Of a stretch of 53,895 nt of DNA, positions 26,187-34,835 are shown piece after piece. Source of the stretch: an uncultured Acidobacteriota bacterium (GTDB lineage Bacteria > Acidobacteriota > Thermoanaerobaculia > UBA5066); the NCBI GenBank assembly GCA_903845115.1, contig CAIMWE010000130.1, positions 1 through 53,895 of the forward strand, in the 5' to 3' direction. The translations under genes and the position numbers were made by a program. Each line of letters starts with the position of its first letter. Position 1 is the stretch's first letter. The notes beneath the pieces are model-generated. The model was not told the origin of the DNA and did not search any database. It was given only the letters and a program-made list of their open reading frames with translations.

Positions 26187-26432
26187 ATGAAGACGACGGT
26201 CGAGATTAGCGACCCGTTGATGCGCGAGGCGCGAGCCGCCGCGGTCCGCGAAGGGCGAACGCTCCGCTCCCTCCTCGAAGAGGGGCTCCGCGAAGTGCTC
26301 GCGGGGCACAGGAAGAAGGGGCGAACGCTGCTGCGCGACACGAGCGTCGGAGGCAACGGCCTGCAGCCCGGGGTCGACCTCCAGAACGCTGAACAGATTC
26401 GCGCACTCACTTACGAGGGCCGGGGCGGGTGA
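26187..26432 (+). CDS. VapB-type antitoxin, second module
   Basis: The start at 26187 gives MKTTVEISDPLMREARAAAV, the same opening as the antitoxin at 6327, followed by GRTLRSLLEEGLREVL (DUF2191/VapB style) and a tail ending ALTYEGRGG, 81 residues in total. An in-frame ATG 24 bases earlier is less likely. The promoter region is notably AT-rich for this window (TTATGATATAGTTTCC). It overlaps the toxin gene by four bases (GTGA). It should bind DNA at its own promoter and neutralise the PIN toxin. Confidence 0.83.
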   Translation: MKTTVEISDPLMREARAAAVREGRTLRSLLEEGLREVLAGHRKKGRTLLRDTSVGGNGLQPGVDLQNAEQIRALTYEGRGG

Positions 26433-26863
26433 TCGCTCTCGACACGAATGTCCTGGTCGCCGCTCATCGAAGGGACGTACCGGCCCATGCGGCAGCTCGG
26501 CGCGCTCTCGCGACGCTAGCGGAGGGGCGGGAGCCATGGGCCGTGCCGTGGCCGTGCGTTCACGAGTTCCTGGCGATCGTCACTCATCCCCGTGTGTTTT
26601 CGCCTCCTTCGGAGCTCGACCAGGCGCTCGCCGAGGTGTCCGCGTGGGCGGAATCAGGCTCTCTCGTCTTTCTTTCCGAGGAGGATGGATACTTCGCCGT
26701 GCTAACGAAACTTCTCAGAGATGGGCGAATCTCTGGGCCCCGAGTGCACGACGCGCGGATCGCCGCCCTCTGCGTCCTGCATGGAGTGAAGGAGCTGTGG
26801 TCGGCTGACCGGGACTTCGGCCGGTTTCCCGAGCTGCGAGTCCGGAATCCTCTTGTCGGTTGA
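26429..26863 (+). CDS. VapC-type PIN-domain toxin, second module
   Basis: The 144-residue protein starts at the GTG of a GTGA overlap. PIN residues are visible: Asp in IALDTNVLVAAH, Glu in CVHEFLAIVTHPR, Asp in VHDARIAALCV and Asp in LWSADRDFGRF. This subgroup (with TNVLVAAHR and VHEFLAIVTHP) is common in bacterial chromosomal vapBC pairs. The pair lies in the segment between the two direct repeats, so it may have arrived with that segment or help retain it. Confidence 0.87.
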   Translation: MIALDTNVLVAAHRRDVPAHAAARRALATLAEGREPWAVPWPCVHEFLAIVTHPRVFSPPSELDQALAEVSAWAESGSLVFLSEEDGYFAVLTKLLRDGRISGPRVHDARIAALCVLHGVKELWSADRDFGRFPELRVRNPLVG

Positions 26864-27130
26864 CCCAGACGGTGTCGAATGGAAGACATGCATGACTTGA
26901 CCTGAATGCAAGAAGGCCTGTCTGGTGCGGTTACGGGGACTCCGTTCCGTGGCCATCAGCAGTCGAAGTTGTCGCCCCTGGTCGGAACGGCCCGCGAAGC
27001 GATCGATTTCGAAGGTCGCCTGCGCTCGGGCGGCAACATCCGCCGGAAGACCGGCCTCAGCCAGGAGCCCCGGTGCCCCGGGGTCCCGACAGCGACGCAC
27101 TGTCAGCGGACGGCCGCCCCTTCCCGCGCC

Positions 27131-28378
27131 CTACGTCCGCGGCGCCGCGCGGAGGGTATCGAACCACTTCCCCGCGTCCTCGACCTCGAACAGGAAGGTA
27201 CCCCGGTGGTCGGCCTTGGCGCCGGCGGGCACCGATGTCGTGGGGCCGGCCCCCATCAGCGTGTGGAGCAGCTCGGGAAGCTTGGCGATCGCGACAGGGA
27301 CGACCTCGTCGATGTCGCCGTAGTAACAGCGCATCTGCGTCCGGCTCTTCCACCGGCAGCCGTGCTCCTCCTGGAGCGTCTGCCAGTACGCCGTCTCCCC
27401 CAGGAGGCCCGACGCCACGAACTCGGGCCGGAGCATCTCCTTCACGCTCGCGGGCGTCATCCCCTTGAACGCCGCCCAGCCGATGCGGTTCGCGTAGAGG
27501 TCCCGGCAGGCCGCGAGGTACCGGGACTCGATCGCCGACGCGGCGAGCCCGTCCCGCCCGTAGTAGGACTCCTGCGCGAGGATCTGGAGCGCGACCACGC
27601 CTGTCAGGTAGGAGGCGTCGATCGGCTGCCGGTTGTGGATCCAGCGGTTCGTCGTGACGTAGACGTCGGTGGGCGCGCTCGCCGTGGCGGCCGCCGTGAC
27701 GGCGATCCCGGCGCCCTCGAGCCTCTGCAGAAAAGAGAGCGTCGCCCACCCGCCCTGTGACCAGCCGCTCAGGAAGAGGGGCCCCGGCGTGACCTTGAGC
27801 GAAGCGAGGACCCCCCGGGCGGCGAGCAGCATGTCGAAGCACGCCTGCTGCGTGCTCCCCTTGACGAGGTAGCTGTCGGGCTCGGACGACTGCCCCTTGC
27901 CGAAGTAGTCGGCCGCGACGACCACGTATCCCTGTCCCGCGAAGCGGGCCACCATGAGCCGCGTCTCCATCGACTCCTCCGGGGACGAAGGCACCTCCGT
28001 CTTCGAGAAGACCGTGCCGTGCTGGTAGGAGACGACTGGCATCGATGCGAGAGGCGTGTCGGGCACCGCGACGAGGCCCGAGGCGACCGTCGGCCTGTTC
28101 GACTGCTCGGGCACGACGGACGGGTACGTCACCCGGTAGAGCTTCACCGCGTAGCGCGCGGGGGGAAACGTCGTCGGCGACTTGTCGGCGAACCCCTGCT
28201 CGACGAGCTCGGTCGTCATGATCCTGCCGAGGCGCTCGACGCTGTAGCTGCCGATCGGCTCGTAGGAGACGCCCGACGGGACCGCGACCTGCTGCGAACC
28301 CGCCAGGGCGCGCAGCACAGGCAGGAGGGTGACGAGGACGACGAGGAGGCGCGGGGGGATGGAGCGGAATGCACGCAC
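27131..28378 (-). CDS. Exported alpha/beta hydrolase (secretory lipase-like)
   Basis: The GTG start at 28378 gives a 415-residue precursor with a Sec signal (VRAFRSIPPRLLVVLVTLLP, cleavage near ALAGS). An ATG at 28468 would add a 30-residue leader, so the start is uncertain. The catalytic triad is readable: Ser207 in FLSGWSQGGW, an Asp in CYYGDIDEVVP and a His in AKADHRGTF. The oxyanion-side MPVVSYQHGTVF and YVVVAADYFGKGQS also fit secretory lipase-type hydrolases. The protein should hydrolyse esters outside the cytoplasm; the substrate is unknown. It lies between two copies of an HK/RR segment. Confidence 0.85.
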   Translation of the reverse strand: MRAFRSIPPRLLVVLVTLLPVLRALAGSQQVAVPSGVSYEPIGSYSVERLGRIMTTELVEQGFADKSPTTFPPARYAVKLYRVTYPSVVPEQSNRPTVASGLVAVPDTPLASMPVVSYQHGTVFSKTEVPSSPEESMETRLMVARFAGQGYVVVAADYFGKGQSSEPDSYLVKGSTQQACFDMLLAARGVLASLKVTPGPLFLSGWSQGGWATLSFLQRLEGAGIAVTAAATASAPTDVYVTTNRWIHNRQPIDASYLTGVVALQILAQESYYGRDGLAASAIESRYLAACRDLYANRIGWAAFKGMTPASVKEMLRPEFVASGLLGETAYWQTLQEEHGCRWKSRTQMRCYYGDIDEVVPVAIAKLPELLHTLMGAGPTTSVPAGAKADHRGTFLFEVEDAGKWFDTLRAAPRT

Positions 28379-28636
28379 GGGCCCGGAGTATGAAGGAGCA
28401 CGAGGAGGGACCAAAAGGGAAACGGGACTTTGATCCTCGCTGGTAGCGCGGCTGATTGGCCGGGACATGCCGAGGTGGGCTGAACTGGCATGAGGGGTTC
28501 GGCGGCAGAGGTTCGTGAGGGGGGCGGGCGAGAAGGGGTAGCCGGTGGCGGTCAACCACACGCCTTCGTGTCGGCCCCTCCTGGTCGTTCGGCTCCGAAC
28601 TGGTCTCGGCGGTCCGAATACCGCGGTCGAGGGACC

Positions 28637-29014
28637 TTTCCTGCGGCTCGGACCTCCCGGCCAGGCTCCGGATCGCGGCCTCCAGCTCGCGCCCGTCCAC
28701 CGTCTTGGCGAGGAAGAGGTCGGCCCCCCCCGGTAGCAGTCCACCCGGGTCCCGAGCGTGTTGCGCGCGGTGACGACGACGATCTTGCTGCCAGTGGTGC
28801 GCCGCGTGAAGTCGACCAGCGCCTCGCCCGCCTCGTCCGGAAGGCCCAGGTCGATGACGGCGACCGTGAAGGTGCGCTCGGCCAGCGCCCGGTAGTACGA
28901 GAGGGAGTTCGGGACGGCGGCGACCTCCATGCCGGCGAGATCCAGGAACGTCTCCAGGCTCGCTCGCAGGTCGTCGTCGTCCTCGACGAGGAGGACGCTG
29001 GTCTTATCCGTCAC
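28637..29014 (-). pseudogene. Response regulator, frameshifted and lacking its DNA-binding domain
   Basis: From the GTG at 29014 the receiver is normal (VLLVEDDDDL, AVIDLGLPDEAG, VVVTARNTLG) up to DCYRGG. There a run of C has eight bases where the sister copy (about 25318-25326) has nine, which shifts the frame. The correct frame resumes as MDGRELEAAIRSLAGRSEPQE and then homology ends at 28637, before the winged-helix part. So it carries both a homopolymer frameshift and a 3' truncation. It is coupled to the intact kinase upstream by a GTGA overlap. Confidence 0.87.
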
Positions 29015-29419
29015 GCCGCATCCTCCCGCGATCGCCTCTCGAGCGCCACCGTGACCTCGAACCGCCCCGGGAGGTCTACCCGGAGCCTCACGTCCCCTCC
29101 CAGGTCCCCGACGAGCCTCTTCACCAGGTGGAGCCCCATGCCGCTCCCCTCGGTACCGGCGCTGTTGGCGCCGCGCGTCCCTCTTTGCAGCAGGAGGTCG
29201 GGCGCGAGGCCGGGCCCGGCGGCGCATGCGTTGCCGATCGTCACCTCGAGGCGCTTCCCGGCGCGGGCGAGACGGACGTCGACGGTGCTCCCCGGGTCGG
29301 CGTACTTCCCGGCGTTCGCGAGCAGGCTCAGGAAGACCGTCTTCAGCAGCTCGGCGTCGGCGTCGAGGAAGTACTCCCCGTCGGGTCGGAAGTCGACCGG
29401 GTGCTCCGCCTCGCTCCCC
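28637..29419 (-). repeat. Direct repeat B (HK 3' end + RR 5' part)
   Basis: This is the counterpart of 25233-26012, in the same orientation and separated from it by about 2.6 kb holding vapBC and the hydrolase. In this copy the kinase continues intact to the right and the regulator is cut off; in copy A the opposite holds. Confidence 0.85.
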
Positions 29420-30933
29420 CCGCTCGCTCCCCCCGCGAGGAGGGTGCGCAGGAGGGCCACGAGGTCCACCCGCTCGAGCCGGATCGGCCGCGACTCTCCC
29501 CACTCCCCGCGCCGGAGCGTGTCGTCGAACAGCCCTCCGAGCCGGTCGATCGCCTCTCCCATCATCCGCAGGCTGCGGACCTTGCGCCCCGGGTCGTCCG
29601 TCCTGCCGAGGATGTCGACGTTGGTCCGGAGGATGGCGAGGGGAGTCCGGTACTCGTGGGCGACGACGTCGACGAACTTTGCCTGCTGTTCCCGCAGGCT
29701 TCGCTCGCGTCGGGCATCCGCCTCGGCCTCGCGCGCCGCGTCCAGCGCTCGGCGCCGGTCCCGCCGGAGGGCGACGACGCGGGCGACGATCCCCGCCTGC
29801 AGCGTCAGGGCGCCGGCGAGCGCGGTCACGTTCATGCTTTGCAGAAGGGCGATCCGGCTGGTGATGGCCCCCAGCAGCTGCAGCGTCGTCCAGACGAGAC
29901 CCGCCGCGAAGATGAGGGTGGCCGTGAAGAGGAAGCCTCCTCCCGGGGTCCCCCCCCGCCACTGGCGGAAGGAGAGGGGGACGATGACCACCGCCATCCC
30001 CAGCACGACGGCGCTCGACAGGCGCGCCGCTTCGACAGGAGAGCCGAGCGCCACCGCGCCCAGCGCCGCGATCGGGAGCCAGAACCCCAGCTGGAACAGG
30101 ACGCGGAGCGCCCCCCGCCGGCTCTCCGGCAGGAGGACGTACCGATAGAAAAGGGAACCGAGCGAGACGGAGGCGTGCGTCGCGACGACCACCAGCGCGT
30201 CGGCGAAGCCCGGGTGAGAGGGGAGCAGGTACTGGGAGAGGAACCCCTCGTTGCCGAGGAGCGTGGCGATGATCCCCACCAGGTACGCCACGAGGAGGGC
30301 GTGGACCTCCTCGCGAAGCCAGAGCCACGCCCCGACGTTCACGAGGAGGAGGACCAGGAGGAGGCCGAGGTTCCCGAACAGGATGCCGTAGACGACGTTC
30401 TTCGCCGCGAGGAACTCTCCCGGCGCCCAGAGGCGCGGGAAGAGGATGGAGCTGTGGTCCGTCCTCAGGCGGAGGTAGAAGGTCCGGAGCACGGCGTCAG
30501 TCCGGGAGACCCGGAAGACGAATCCTCGGTAGGCTACCTCGCGCGCCGAGAAGGGGAGCAGGCACCCGGCCCGCCGCTCGGAGAAGGCGCCGGGCTGCGC
30601 CGGGTCGGGCTCGTGGAGCCGCAGGTCGTCGAGGAACGGGGGGAGGACCTCCAGCCACCACTCGCCGGCGGGGGCGTCGACGGTGAAGCGCATCCAGTGG
30701 ACCGAGCGCGTGAACCCGGCCGAGAGGATCCCGGGGACGGGCCTCCAGCGCTCCGGGGGGGCGGCGGCGACGCTCGCGACCGTCTCGGTCCCGGAGCTGT
30801 CGACGAGGACGGCGATGTCGCGAAGCAAAGGGGAAGGGGCCGGCGCGGCGGCCCCGGCCGCCGCCGCGAGCCCCCGTCCCGCGCAGGCGAGCGCGCAGAG
30901 GACAACCGCGAGGCGAGCCGCCCGTTCCCTCAT
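29011..30933 (-). CDS. 7TMR-DISM histidine kinase
   Basis: The 640-residue protein has a signal peptide (MRERAARLAVVLCALACAG), then a periplasmic 7TMR-DISM extracellular beta-sandwich (about 35-170: VHWMRFTVDAPAGEWWLEV, FYLRLRTDHSSILFPRLW). Seven membrane segments follow (about 178-390), then a coiled coil, HisKA with H426 in VDVVAHEYRTPLAIL, and HATPase with LLANAGKYAD, GNACAAGPG and GSGMGLHLVKRL. DISM receptors typically sense carbohydrates or other solutes. Its own regulator (28637-29014) is broken, so the sister regulator at 24899 is the probable output. It stands divergent from the plus-strand exporter operon. Confidence 0.92.
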   Translation of the reverse strand: MRERAARLAVVLCALACAGRGLAAAAGAAAPAPSPLLRDIAVLVDSSGTETVASVAAAPPERWRPVPGILSAGFTRSVHWMRFTVDAPAGEWWLEVLPPFLDDLRLHEPDPAQPGAFSERRAGCLLPFSAREVAYRGFVFRVSRTDAVLRTFYLRLRTDHSSILFPRLWAPGEFLAAKNVVYGILFGNLGLLLVLLLVNVGAWLWLREEVHALLVAYLVGIIATLLGNEGFLSQYLLPSHPGFADALVVVATHASVSLGSLFYRYVLLPESRRGALRVLFQLGFWLPIAALGAVALGSPVEAARLSSAVVLGMAVVIVPLSFRQWRGGTPGGGFLFTATLIFAAGLVWTTLQLLGAITSRIALLQSMNVTALAGALTLQAGIVARVVALRRDRRRALDAAREAEADARRERSLREQQAKFVDVVAHEYRTPLAILRTNVDILGRTDDPGRKVRSLRMMGEAIDRLGGLFDDTLRRGEWGESRPIRLERVDLVALLRTLLAGGASGGSEAEHPVDFRPDGEYFLDADAELLKTVFLSLLANAGKYADPGSTVDVRLARAGKRLEVTIGNACAAGPGLAPDLLLQRGTRGANSAGTEGSGMGLHLVKRLVGDLGGDVRLRVDLPGRFEVTVALERRSREDAA

Positions 30934-30985
30934 CGGCGCGGATTGTGCGCCGGGGGGGCCTCGGCGGCGGAAACGGACGGACAGG

Positions 30986-31084
30986 ATGACGCATCACCAG
31001 ATCGTGGCGAAGGTCCACGCGTATCATCGCGAGCTGGACCCGAACCGTTCCGCCAAGGATGTCGCCGAGGTGGAGTCGAAGTAG
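30986..31084 (+). CDS. Possible small protein (32 residues)
   Basis: ATG at 30986 gives MTHHQIVAKVHAYHRELDPN and a charged tail ending VAEVESK. A weak GGACAGG precedes it. It lies between the divergent kinase and the exporter operon and ends 66 bases before the adaptor start. I do not recognise it; it may be a leader peptide or a chance frame. Confidence 0.3.
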   Translation: MTHHQIVAKVHAYHRELDPNRSAKDVAEVESK

Positions 31085-31150
31085 GGATGGCAGGGCTCAC
31101 GCGGCAAGTGCCGGCGCCGTAACGGGCCCGATTCGAGGTCTGATGTGACC

Positions 31151-32302
31151 ATGAAGCGAACCCTCCTCTGGGGCTCTGCGACGGGCGCGCTCCTGCTGCT
31201 CGGCTTCTGCGCGCCCCGCTGGCTGTGGGGGCCCAGGGTGGACGCGATGGAGATGCGGCGGAGGGACCTCGTGCAGACCCTGGTGGTCAACGGGCGGGTC
31301 CTGGCCCCCCGGGTGGTACAGATCGGCGTGCAGCTGACGGGGATCGTGGCTCGCCGCCTGGTGGACGAAGGGGCGCGAGTCGAGCCGGGGCAGCTGCTTC
31401 TGGAGCTGGACGGCCGGGAAGCCCGGGCGAGCCTGGAGCAGGCCCGGGCCGGGCTCTCCCAGGTGCGCGAGGTCGGGCAGCCGTCGAGCCGTTCGACGCT
31501 GGCCCAGGCCGAGATGACCCTGACCGTGGCCCAGCGCCTCCACGACCGGAACGTGAGCCTCGCTCAGGACGGCATCCTCTCGCAGACGCAGCTGGACGAT
31601 TCGACAAAGGCACTCGAGATCGCGAGGGCGGCCGAGGTCGCGGCGCGGGCCCAGTCCCGGAGCGCCTCGGCCGGCAGCGACCTGAAGCTGGCGGAGGCGA
31701 ACGTGACGGTGGCCGAGGCCAGGCTTGCCCAGACCCGGGTGACCGCCCCCGCCAGGGGTGTCGTCCTGACCCGCACGGTGGAGGTCGGAGACCAGGTGCA
31801 GCCTGGCAAGGTGCTCTTCACGCTGGCCCTGGACGAGCCGATACAGCTCCTCATCCAGCCCGACGAGCGGAATCTCTCTCAGATCAAGGTGGGGCAGGAG
31901 GCCGTCGCCAGCGCCGACGCGTTTCCCGACCGGCGATTTCCCGCTCGGATCCGGTACGTGGCCCCGGGCGTGGACGTGACGAGGGGCACGGTCGACGTCA
32001 AGCTGGACCTTCCCGAGGCGCCTGACTACCTGCGTCCGGACATGACGGTCTCGGTGGAGATCCGCTACGGGGAGAGCAAGGGGGCCCTGGCGCTTCCGCT
32101 CCAGGCCCTCCGGAGCGGCTCGAGACCCTGGGTGCTCGCGCTCCGCTCGGGACGCGCGGTGAACGTCCCGGTGAAGCTCGGCCAGCGCGGGGAACGGGAG
32201 GCCGAGGTCGTCGAGGGCCTGAAGCCGGGGGACGTCGTCCTCCTGGATCCCGCCGCCAAGGAAGGGAACCGCTACCGGGCGCGCCTGAAGACCCCGGCAT
32301 GA
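31151..32302 (+). CDS. Periplasmic adaptor (HlyD/MacA family) of an ABC exporter
   Basis: This 383-residue protein has an N-terminal membrane anchor (LLWGSATGALLLLGFCAPRW). Its lipoyl halves are VLAPRVVQIGVQLTGIVARR and LAQTRVTAPARGVVLTRTVEVGDQVQPGK; they flank a long helical hairpin (about 95-185) with QARAGLSQVR and AEANVTVAEARL. A beta-barrel and a membrane-proximal domain (ALPLQALRSG, VVEGLKPGDVVLL) complete the fold. ATG 31151 is used; a GTG six bases earlier is equivalent. It overlaps the permease by four bases. Together with the next two genes it forms a MacAB/DevBCA-type exporter; no outer-membrane TolC gene is present here. Confidence 0.92.
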   Translation: MKRTLLWGSATGALLLLGFCAPRWLWGPRVDAMEMRRRDLVQTLVVNGRVLAPRVVQIGVQLTGIVARRLVDEGARVEPGQLLLELDGREARASLEQARAGLSQVREVGQPSSRSTLAQAEMTLTVAQRLHDRNVSLAQDGILSQTQLDDSTKALEIARAAEVAARAQSRSASAGSDLKLAEANVTVAEARLAQTRVTAPARGVVLTRTVEVGDQVQPGKVLFTLALDEPIQLLIQPDERNLSQIKVGQEAVASADAFPDRRFPARIRYVAPGVDVTRGTVDVKLDLPEAPDYLRPDMTVSVEIRYGESKGALALPLQALRSGSRPWVLALRSGRAVNVPVKLGQRGEREAEVVEGLKPGDVVLLDPAAKEGNRYRARLKTPA

Positions 32303-33516
32303 GATTCGAGCTCCAGGTGGCCCTGCGTTTCCTCCAGGAGGGGCGTGTGCAGACGGCCCTCATCCTGGCGGGAATCGGCACCGGCGTCGGGGTGATCATC
32401 TTCCTCTCGGCCCTCATCGCCGGCCTGCAGGAGAGCATCATCGAGCGGACGCTGGGGAACCAGGCCCACGTGATCCTCCAGCCGCCGGACGAGGTCGCCC
32501 GTCCCCAGCTGGACCGGGCGAACGAGGCGATCCTGGAGCACGTCCAGCGCCCGGCCCAGCGCCTGCGGAGCATCCTGGGATGGCCGGGGCTCCTGACGGA
32601 CCTGCGCCGCCGGCCCGAGGTGGTCGCGGCCACCCCGACGGTGGAGGGGAGCGCCTTCGCGCTGCGGGGCACCGCCAACCGGAGCGTGGCCCTCCGGGGC
32701 GTGGAGCCCGAGAGCTACGCCGGGATCCTGGACCTGCGCTCCAAGCTGACCGCGGGGACGTTCGACGTGACGGGGACCCACGCCGTGGTGGGGGTGGAGC
32801 TCGCCAAGGAGCTGGGTCTCGCGGTCGGAGAGACGTTGCGGCTGGTGGCGCCGAACGATCGAAGCGAGGTCTTCACCATCTCGGGGCTCTTCGACGTCGG
32901 AAACAAGGACCTGAACCTCAGGTGGGTCTTCATCAGCCTGCGCGCGGGCCAGACCCTGGTGGATCTCTCCGGGGGCGTGAGCACCCTCCAGCTGAAGGTG
33001 CGCGACATCTTCCGCGCCGAGGAGATGGCCCAGGAGATCCGCGCGGCGACGGGACTGAAGGTCGACAGCTGGATGACGCTGAACGCCCAGATCCTCATGG
33101 GCCTTCGCAGCCAGAGCAGCTCCAGCGTGATGATCCAGTTCTTCGTCATCGTGGCGGTCGTGCTGGGCATCGCGTCGGTGCTGGTGGTGAGCGTGATCCA
33201 GAAGGGGAGGCAGATCGGGATCCTGCGGGCCTTCGGCACCAGGAGGGAGCAGATCCTCCGGATCTTCCTGCTCCAGGGGGGGCTCCTGGGACTGGCGGGC
33301 AGCCTGGCGGGGATCCTCCTGGGGACCTTCCTGGCCCTCGCGTTCCAGAGCACGGCCACCAATCCAGACGGATCCCCGATCTTCCCCGTGGCCCTGACCG
33401 CGGTGCTCTACGTCCGGTCGGTCCTGGTGGCCCTGGGGACCGGGCTGGTCGGCTCGTGGCTGCCCGCCCGCCGCGCGGCCGCCCTGGACCCGGCGGTGGC
33501 CATCCGCTATGAGTGA
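32299..33516 (+). CDS. FtsX/MacB/LolC-type ABC permease
   Basis: The 405-residue protein has one N-terminal membrane helix ([20 protein letters not shown]), a large extracytoplasmic MacB-core-like domain (about 45-265, with [20 protein letters not shown] and [20 protein letters not shown]), and three C-terminal helices with the FtsX signature ([56 protein letters not shown]). It overlaps the adaptor by four and the ATPase by eight bases. It moves substrate by mechanotransmission rather than a classical pore; candidate cargo is a lipoprotein, glycolipid or peptide. Confidence 0.93.
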   Translation: MRFELQVALRFLQEGRVQTALILAGIGTGVGVIIFLSALIAGLQESIIERTLGNQAHVILQPPDEVARPQLDRANEAILEHVQRPAQRLRSILGWPGLLTDLRRRPEVVAATPTVEGSAFALRGTANRSVALRGVEPESYAGILDLRSKLTAGTFDVTGTHAVVGVELAKELGLAVGETLRLVAPNDRSEVFTISGLFDVGNKDLNLRWVFISLRAGQTLVDLSGGVSTLQLKVRDIFRAEEMAQEIRAATGLKVDSWMTLNAQILMGLRSQSSSSVMIQFFVIVAVVLGIASVLVVSVIQKGRQIGILRAFGTRREQILRIFLLQGGLLGLAGSLAGILLGTFLALAFQSTATNPDGSPIFPVALTAVLYVRSVLVALGTGLVGSWLPARRAAALDPAVAIRYE

Positions 33517-34228
33517 AGCGACGGCGGTCCTCGAGCTGCGGGGCGTGCGGAAGTCGTACCCCGGCGCCGTCAGCACCGAGGTCCTCCACGGCATCGACAT
33601 CAGGGTCGATCGCGGCGAGTTCGTCGCCCTGGTGGGGCCCAGCGGCTCCGGAAAGAGCACCCTGCTGAACATCCTGGGCCTCCTGGATAGACCCACCAGC
33701 GGCACCGTGGAGATCCTGGGAGAGGACTGCACGGGGCTGGACGACGCGGGACTGACGAAGCTCCGGGGCCGCAGCCTCGGGTTCGTCTTCCAGTTCCATC
33801 ACCTGCTGCCGGCCTTCACCGCCGAGGAGAACGTCTACCTCCCCCTCATGGCGGACAAGGGGCATTTCGAGCCAGGGATGCGAGAGCGCGCCCGGGACCT
33901 CCTCGGCCGCATCGGCCTGGAGGGGTTCGAGACCCGCCTCGCGTCCCGGCTGAGCGGCGGCCAGCAGCAGAGGGTCGCCATCGCCAGGGCCCTCGCCATG
34001 AGCCCGGCCCTGGTCCTGGCGGACGAGCCCACGGGCAACCTGGACCAGGCTTCCGGCCAGCAGGCCTTCCAGTTCATGCGGCGGTTCAACCGCGAGCTGG
34101 GTACCGCCTTCCTGCTGGTGACCCACGAGCCTCGCCTGGCGGCGCTATGCGACCGGACCCTCACGCTGGTCGACGGCCGCATCGTCGGCGGCGAGACGGG
34201 TCCGAAAGGGAGCCCGGCGGTGGCGTAG
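33509..34228 (+). CDS. ABC ATPase (LolD/MacB/DevA type)
   Basis: This 239-residue ATPase has Walker [10 protein letters not shown] (about 46-54), Q-loop [18 protein letters not shown], signature [15 protein letters not shown], Walker [13 protein letters not shown] and a switch His in LVTHEPRLA. The ADEPTGNLD and [12 protein letters not shown] stretches are typical of the LolD/FtsE/MacB group that works with FtsX-fold permeases. It is the last gene of the three-gene operon. A 6 bp-stem hairpin (34244-34260) lies between it and the convergent kinase remnant. Confidence 0.95.
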   Translation: MSEATAVLELRGVRKSYPGAVSTEVLHGIDIRVDRGEFVALVGPSGSGKSTLLNILGLLDRPTSGTVEILGEDCTGLDDAGLTKLRGRSLGFVFQFHHLLPAFTAEENVYLPLMADKGHFEPGMRERARDLLGRIGLEGFETRLASRLSGGQQQRVAIARALAMSPALVLADEPTGNLDQASGQQAFQFMRRFNRELGTAFLLVTHEPRLAALCDRTLTLVDGRIVGGETGPKGSPAVA

Positions 34229-34260
34229 GTGACTCGGCTTCCACCTCGCTGTCGGCGAGG
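34222..34260. terminator. Hairpin between convergent genes, shared with the other kinase locus
   Basis: CCTCGC-TGTCG-GCGAGG (34244-34260) follows a GGCGTAGGTGACTCGGCTT copy of the interspersed repeat. The same hairpin and flanks recur at 41370-41406 after the second kinase. It has no T run, so it may act on both strands weakly or be a repeat boundary rather than a terminator. Confidence 0.4.
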
Positions 34261-34283
34261 ATTCCTACGCCTTCCGCTAGGTA

Positions 34284-34835
34284 CTAAGTCCCGCCGTCGG
34301 ATCGCGGCCTCGCTGGAAGCGAGAAGGAGAACGTCGCTCCCTTTCCCACCTCGCCCTCGGCCCATATTCGCCCACCGTGACGGGCCAAGATCCGCTGGAC
34401 GAGCGCGAGTCCGATGCCCGTTCCCTCGAAATCGGACTCCTTGTGGAGGCGCTGGAAAACCCCGAAGAGCTTCTCGACGTTTGCCATGTCGAAGCCCGCA
34501 CCGTGGTCCCGCACCCGGAAGACGGCGTTGTCCCCGTCTAGCGCCCCTTCGATCTCGATCAGGGGGTGTTCCGCCTTGGCCGAGAACTTGACCGCGTTCG
34601 ACAGCAAGTTGATCCAGACCTGTTTCAGCAACGACGCGCTTCCCTGAACGGGCGGAAGGTCTCCGATCCGGAAGTCGATCGGTCCTTTCAGGCCGGCGTT
34701 CTGAACGATCTCCTCGGCGGATGTCCGGGCCATCTCGCGCATATCTACACGGTCGCTGACCATCTCGGCTCGCCCCGCCCGCGAGAAGGTGAGCAGGTCG
34801 TCGACGATCAGGATGCTGGCTTTCCGCTCGCTCAT
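34284..34835 (-). CDS. Chimera: start of a response regulator fused to a kinase ATPase domain
   Basis: The 183-residue frame begins MSERKASILIVDD, the opening of a receiver, and its ATG overlaps the stop of the hybrid kinase upstream (ATGA), as a genuine operon partner would. Immediately afterwards it reads DLLTFSRAGRAEMVSDRV, the end of a HisKA domain, and then a complete HATPase (QVWINLLSNAVKFS, RVRDHGAGFDMA, GTGIGLALVQRI). The last 130 residues are paralogous to the end of the kinase at 41387-43972. A deletion joining similar ATC-GTC-GAC-GAC sequences in the two genes would produce this. It keeps an ATPase but neither the receiver Asp nor the kinase His. Confidence 0.8.
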   Translation of the reverse strand: MSERKASILIVDDLLTFSRAGRAEMVSDRVDMREMARTSAEEIVQNAGLKGPIDFRIGDLPPVQGSASLLKQVWINLLSNAVKFSAKAEHPLIEIEGALDGDNAVFRVRDHGAGFDMANVEKLFGVFQRLHKESDFEGTGIGLALVQRILARHGGRIWAEGEVGKGATFSFSLPARPRSDGGT

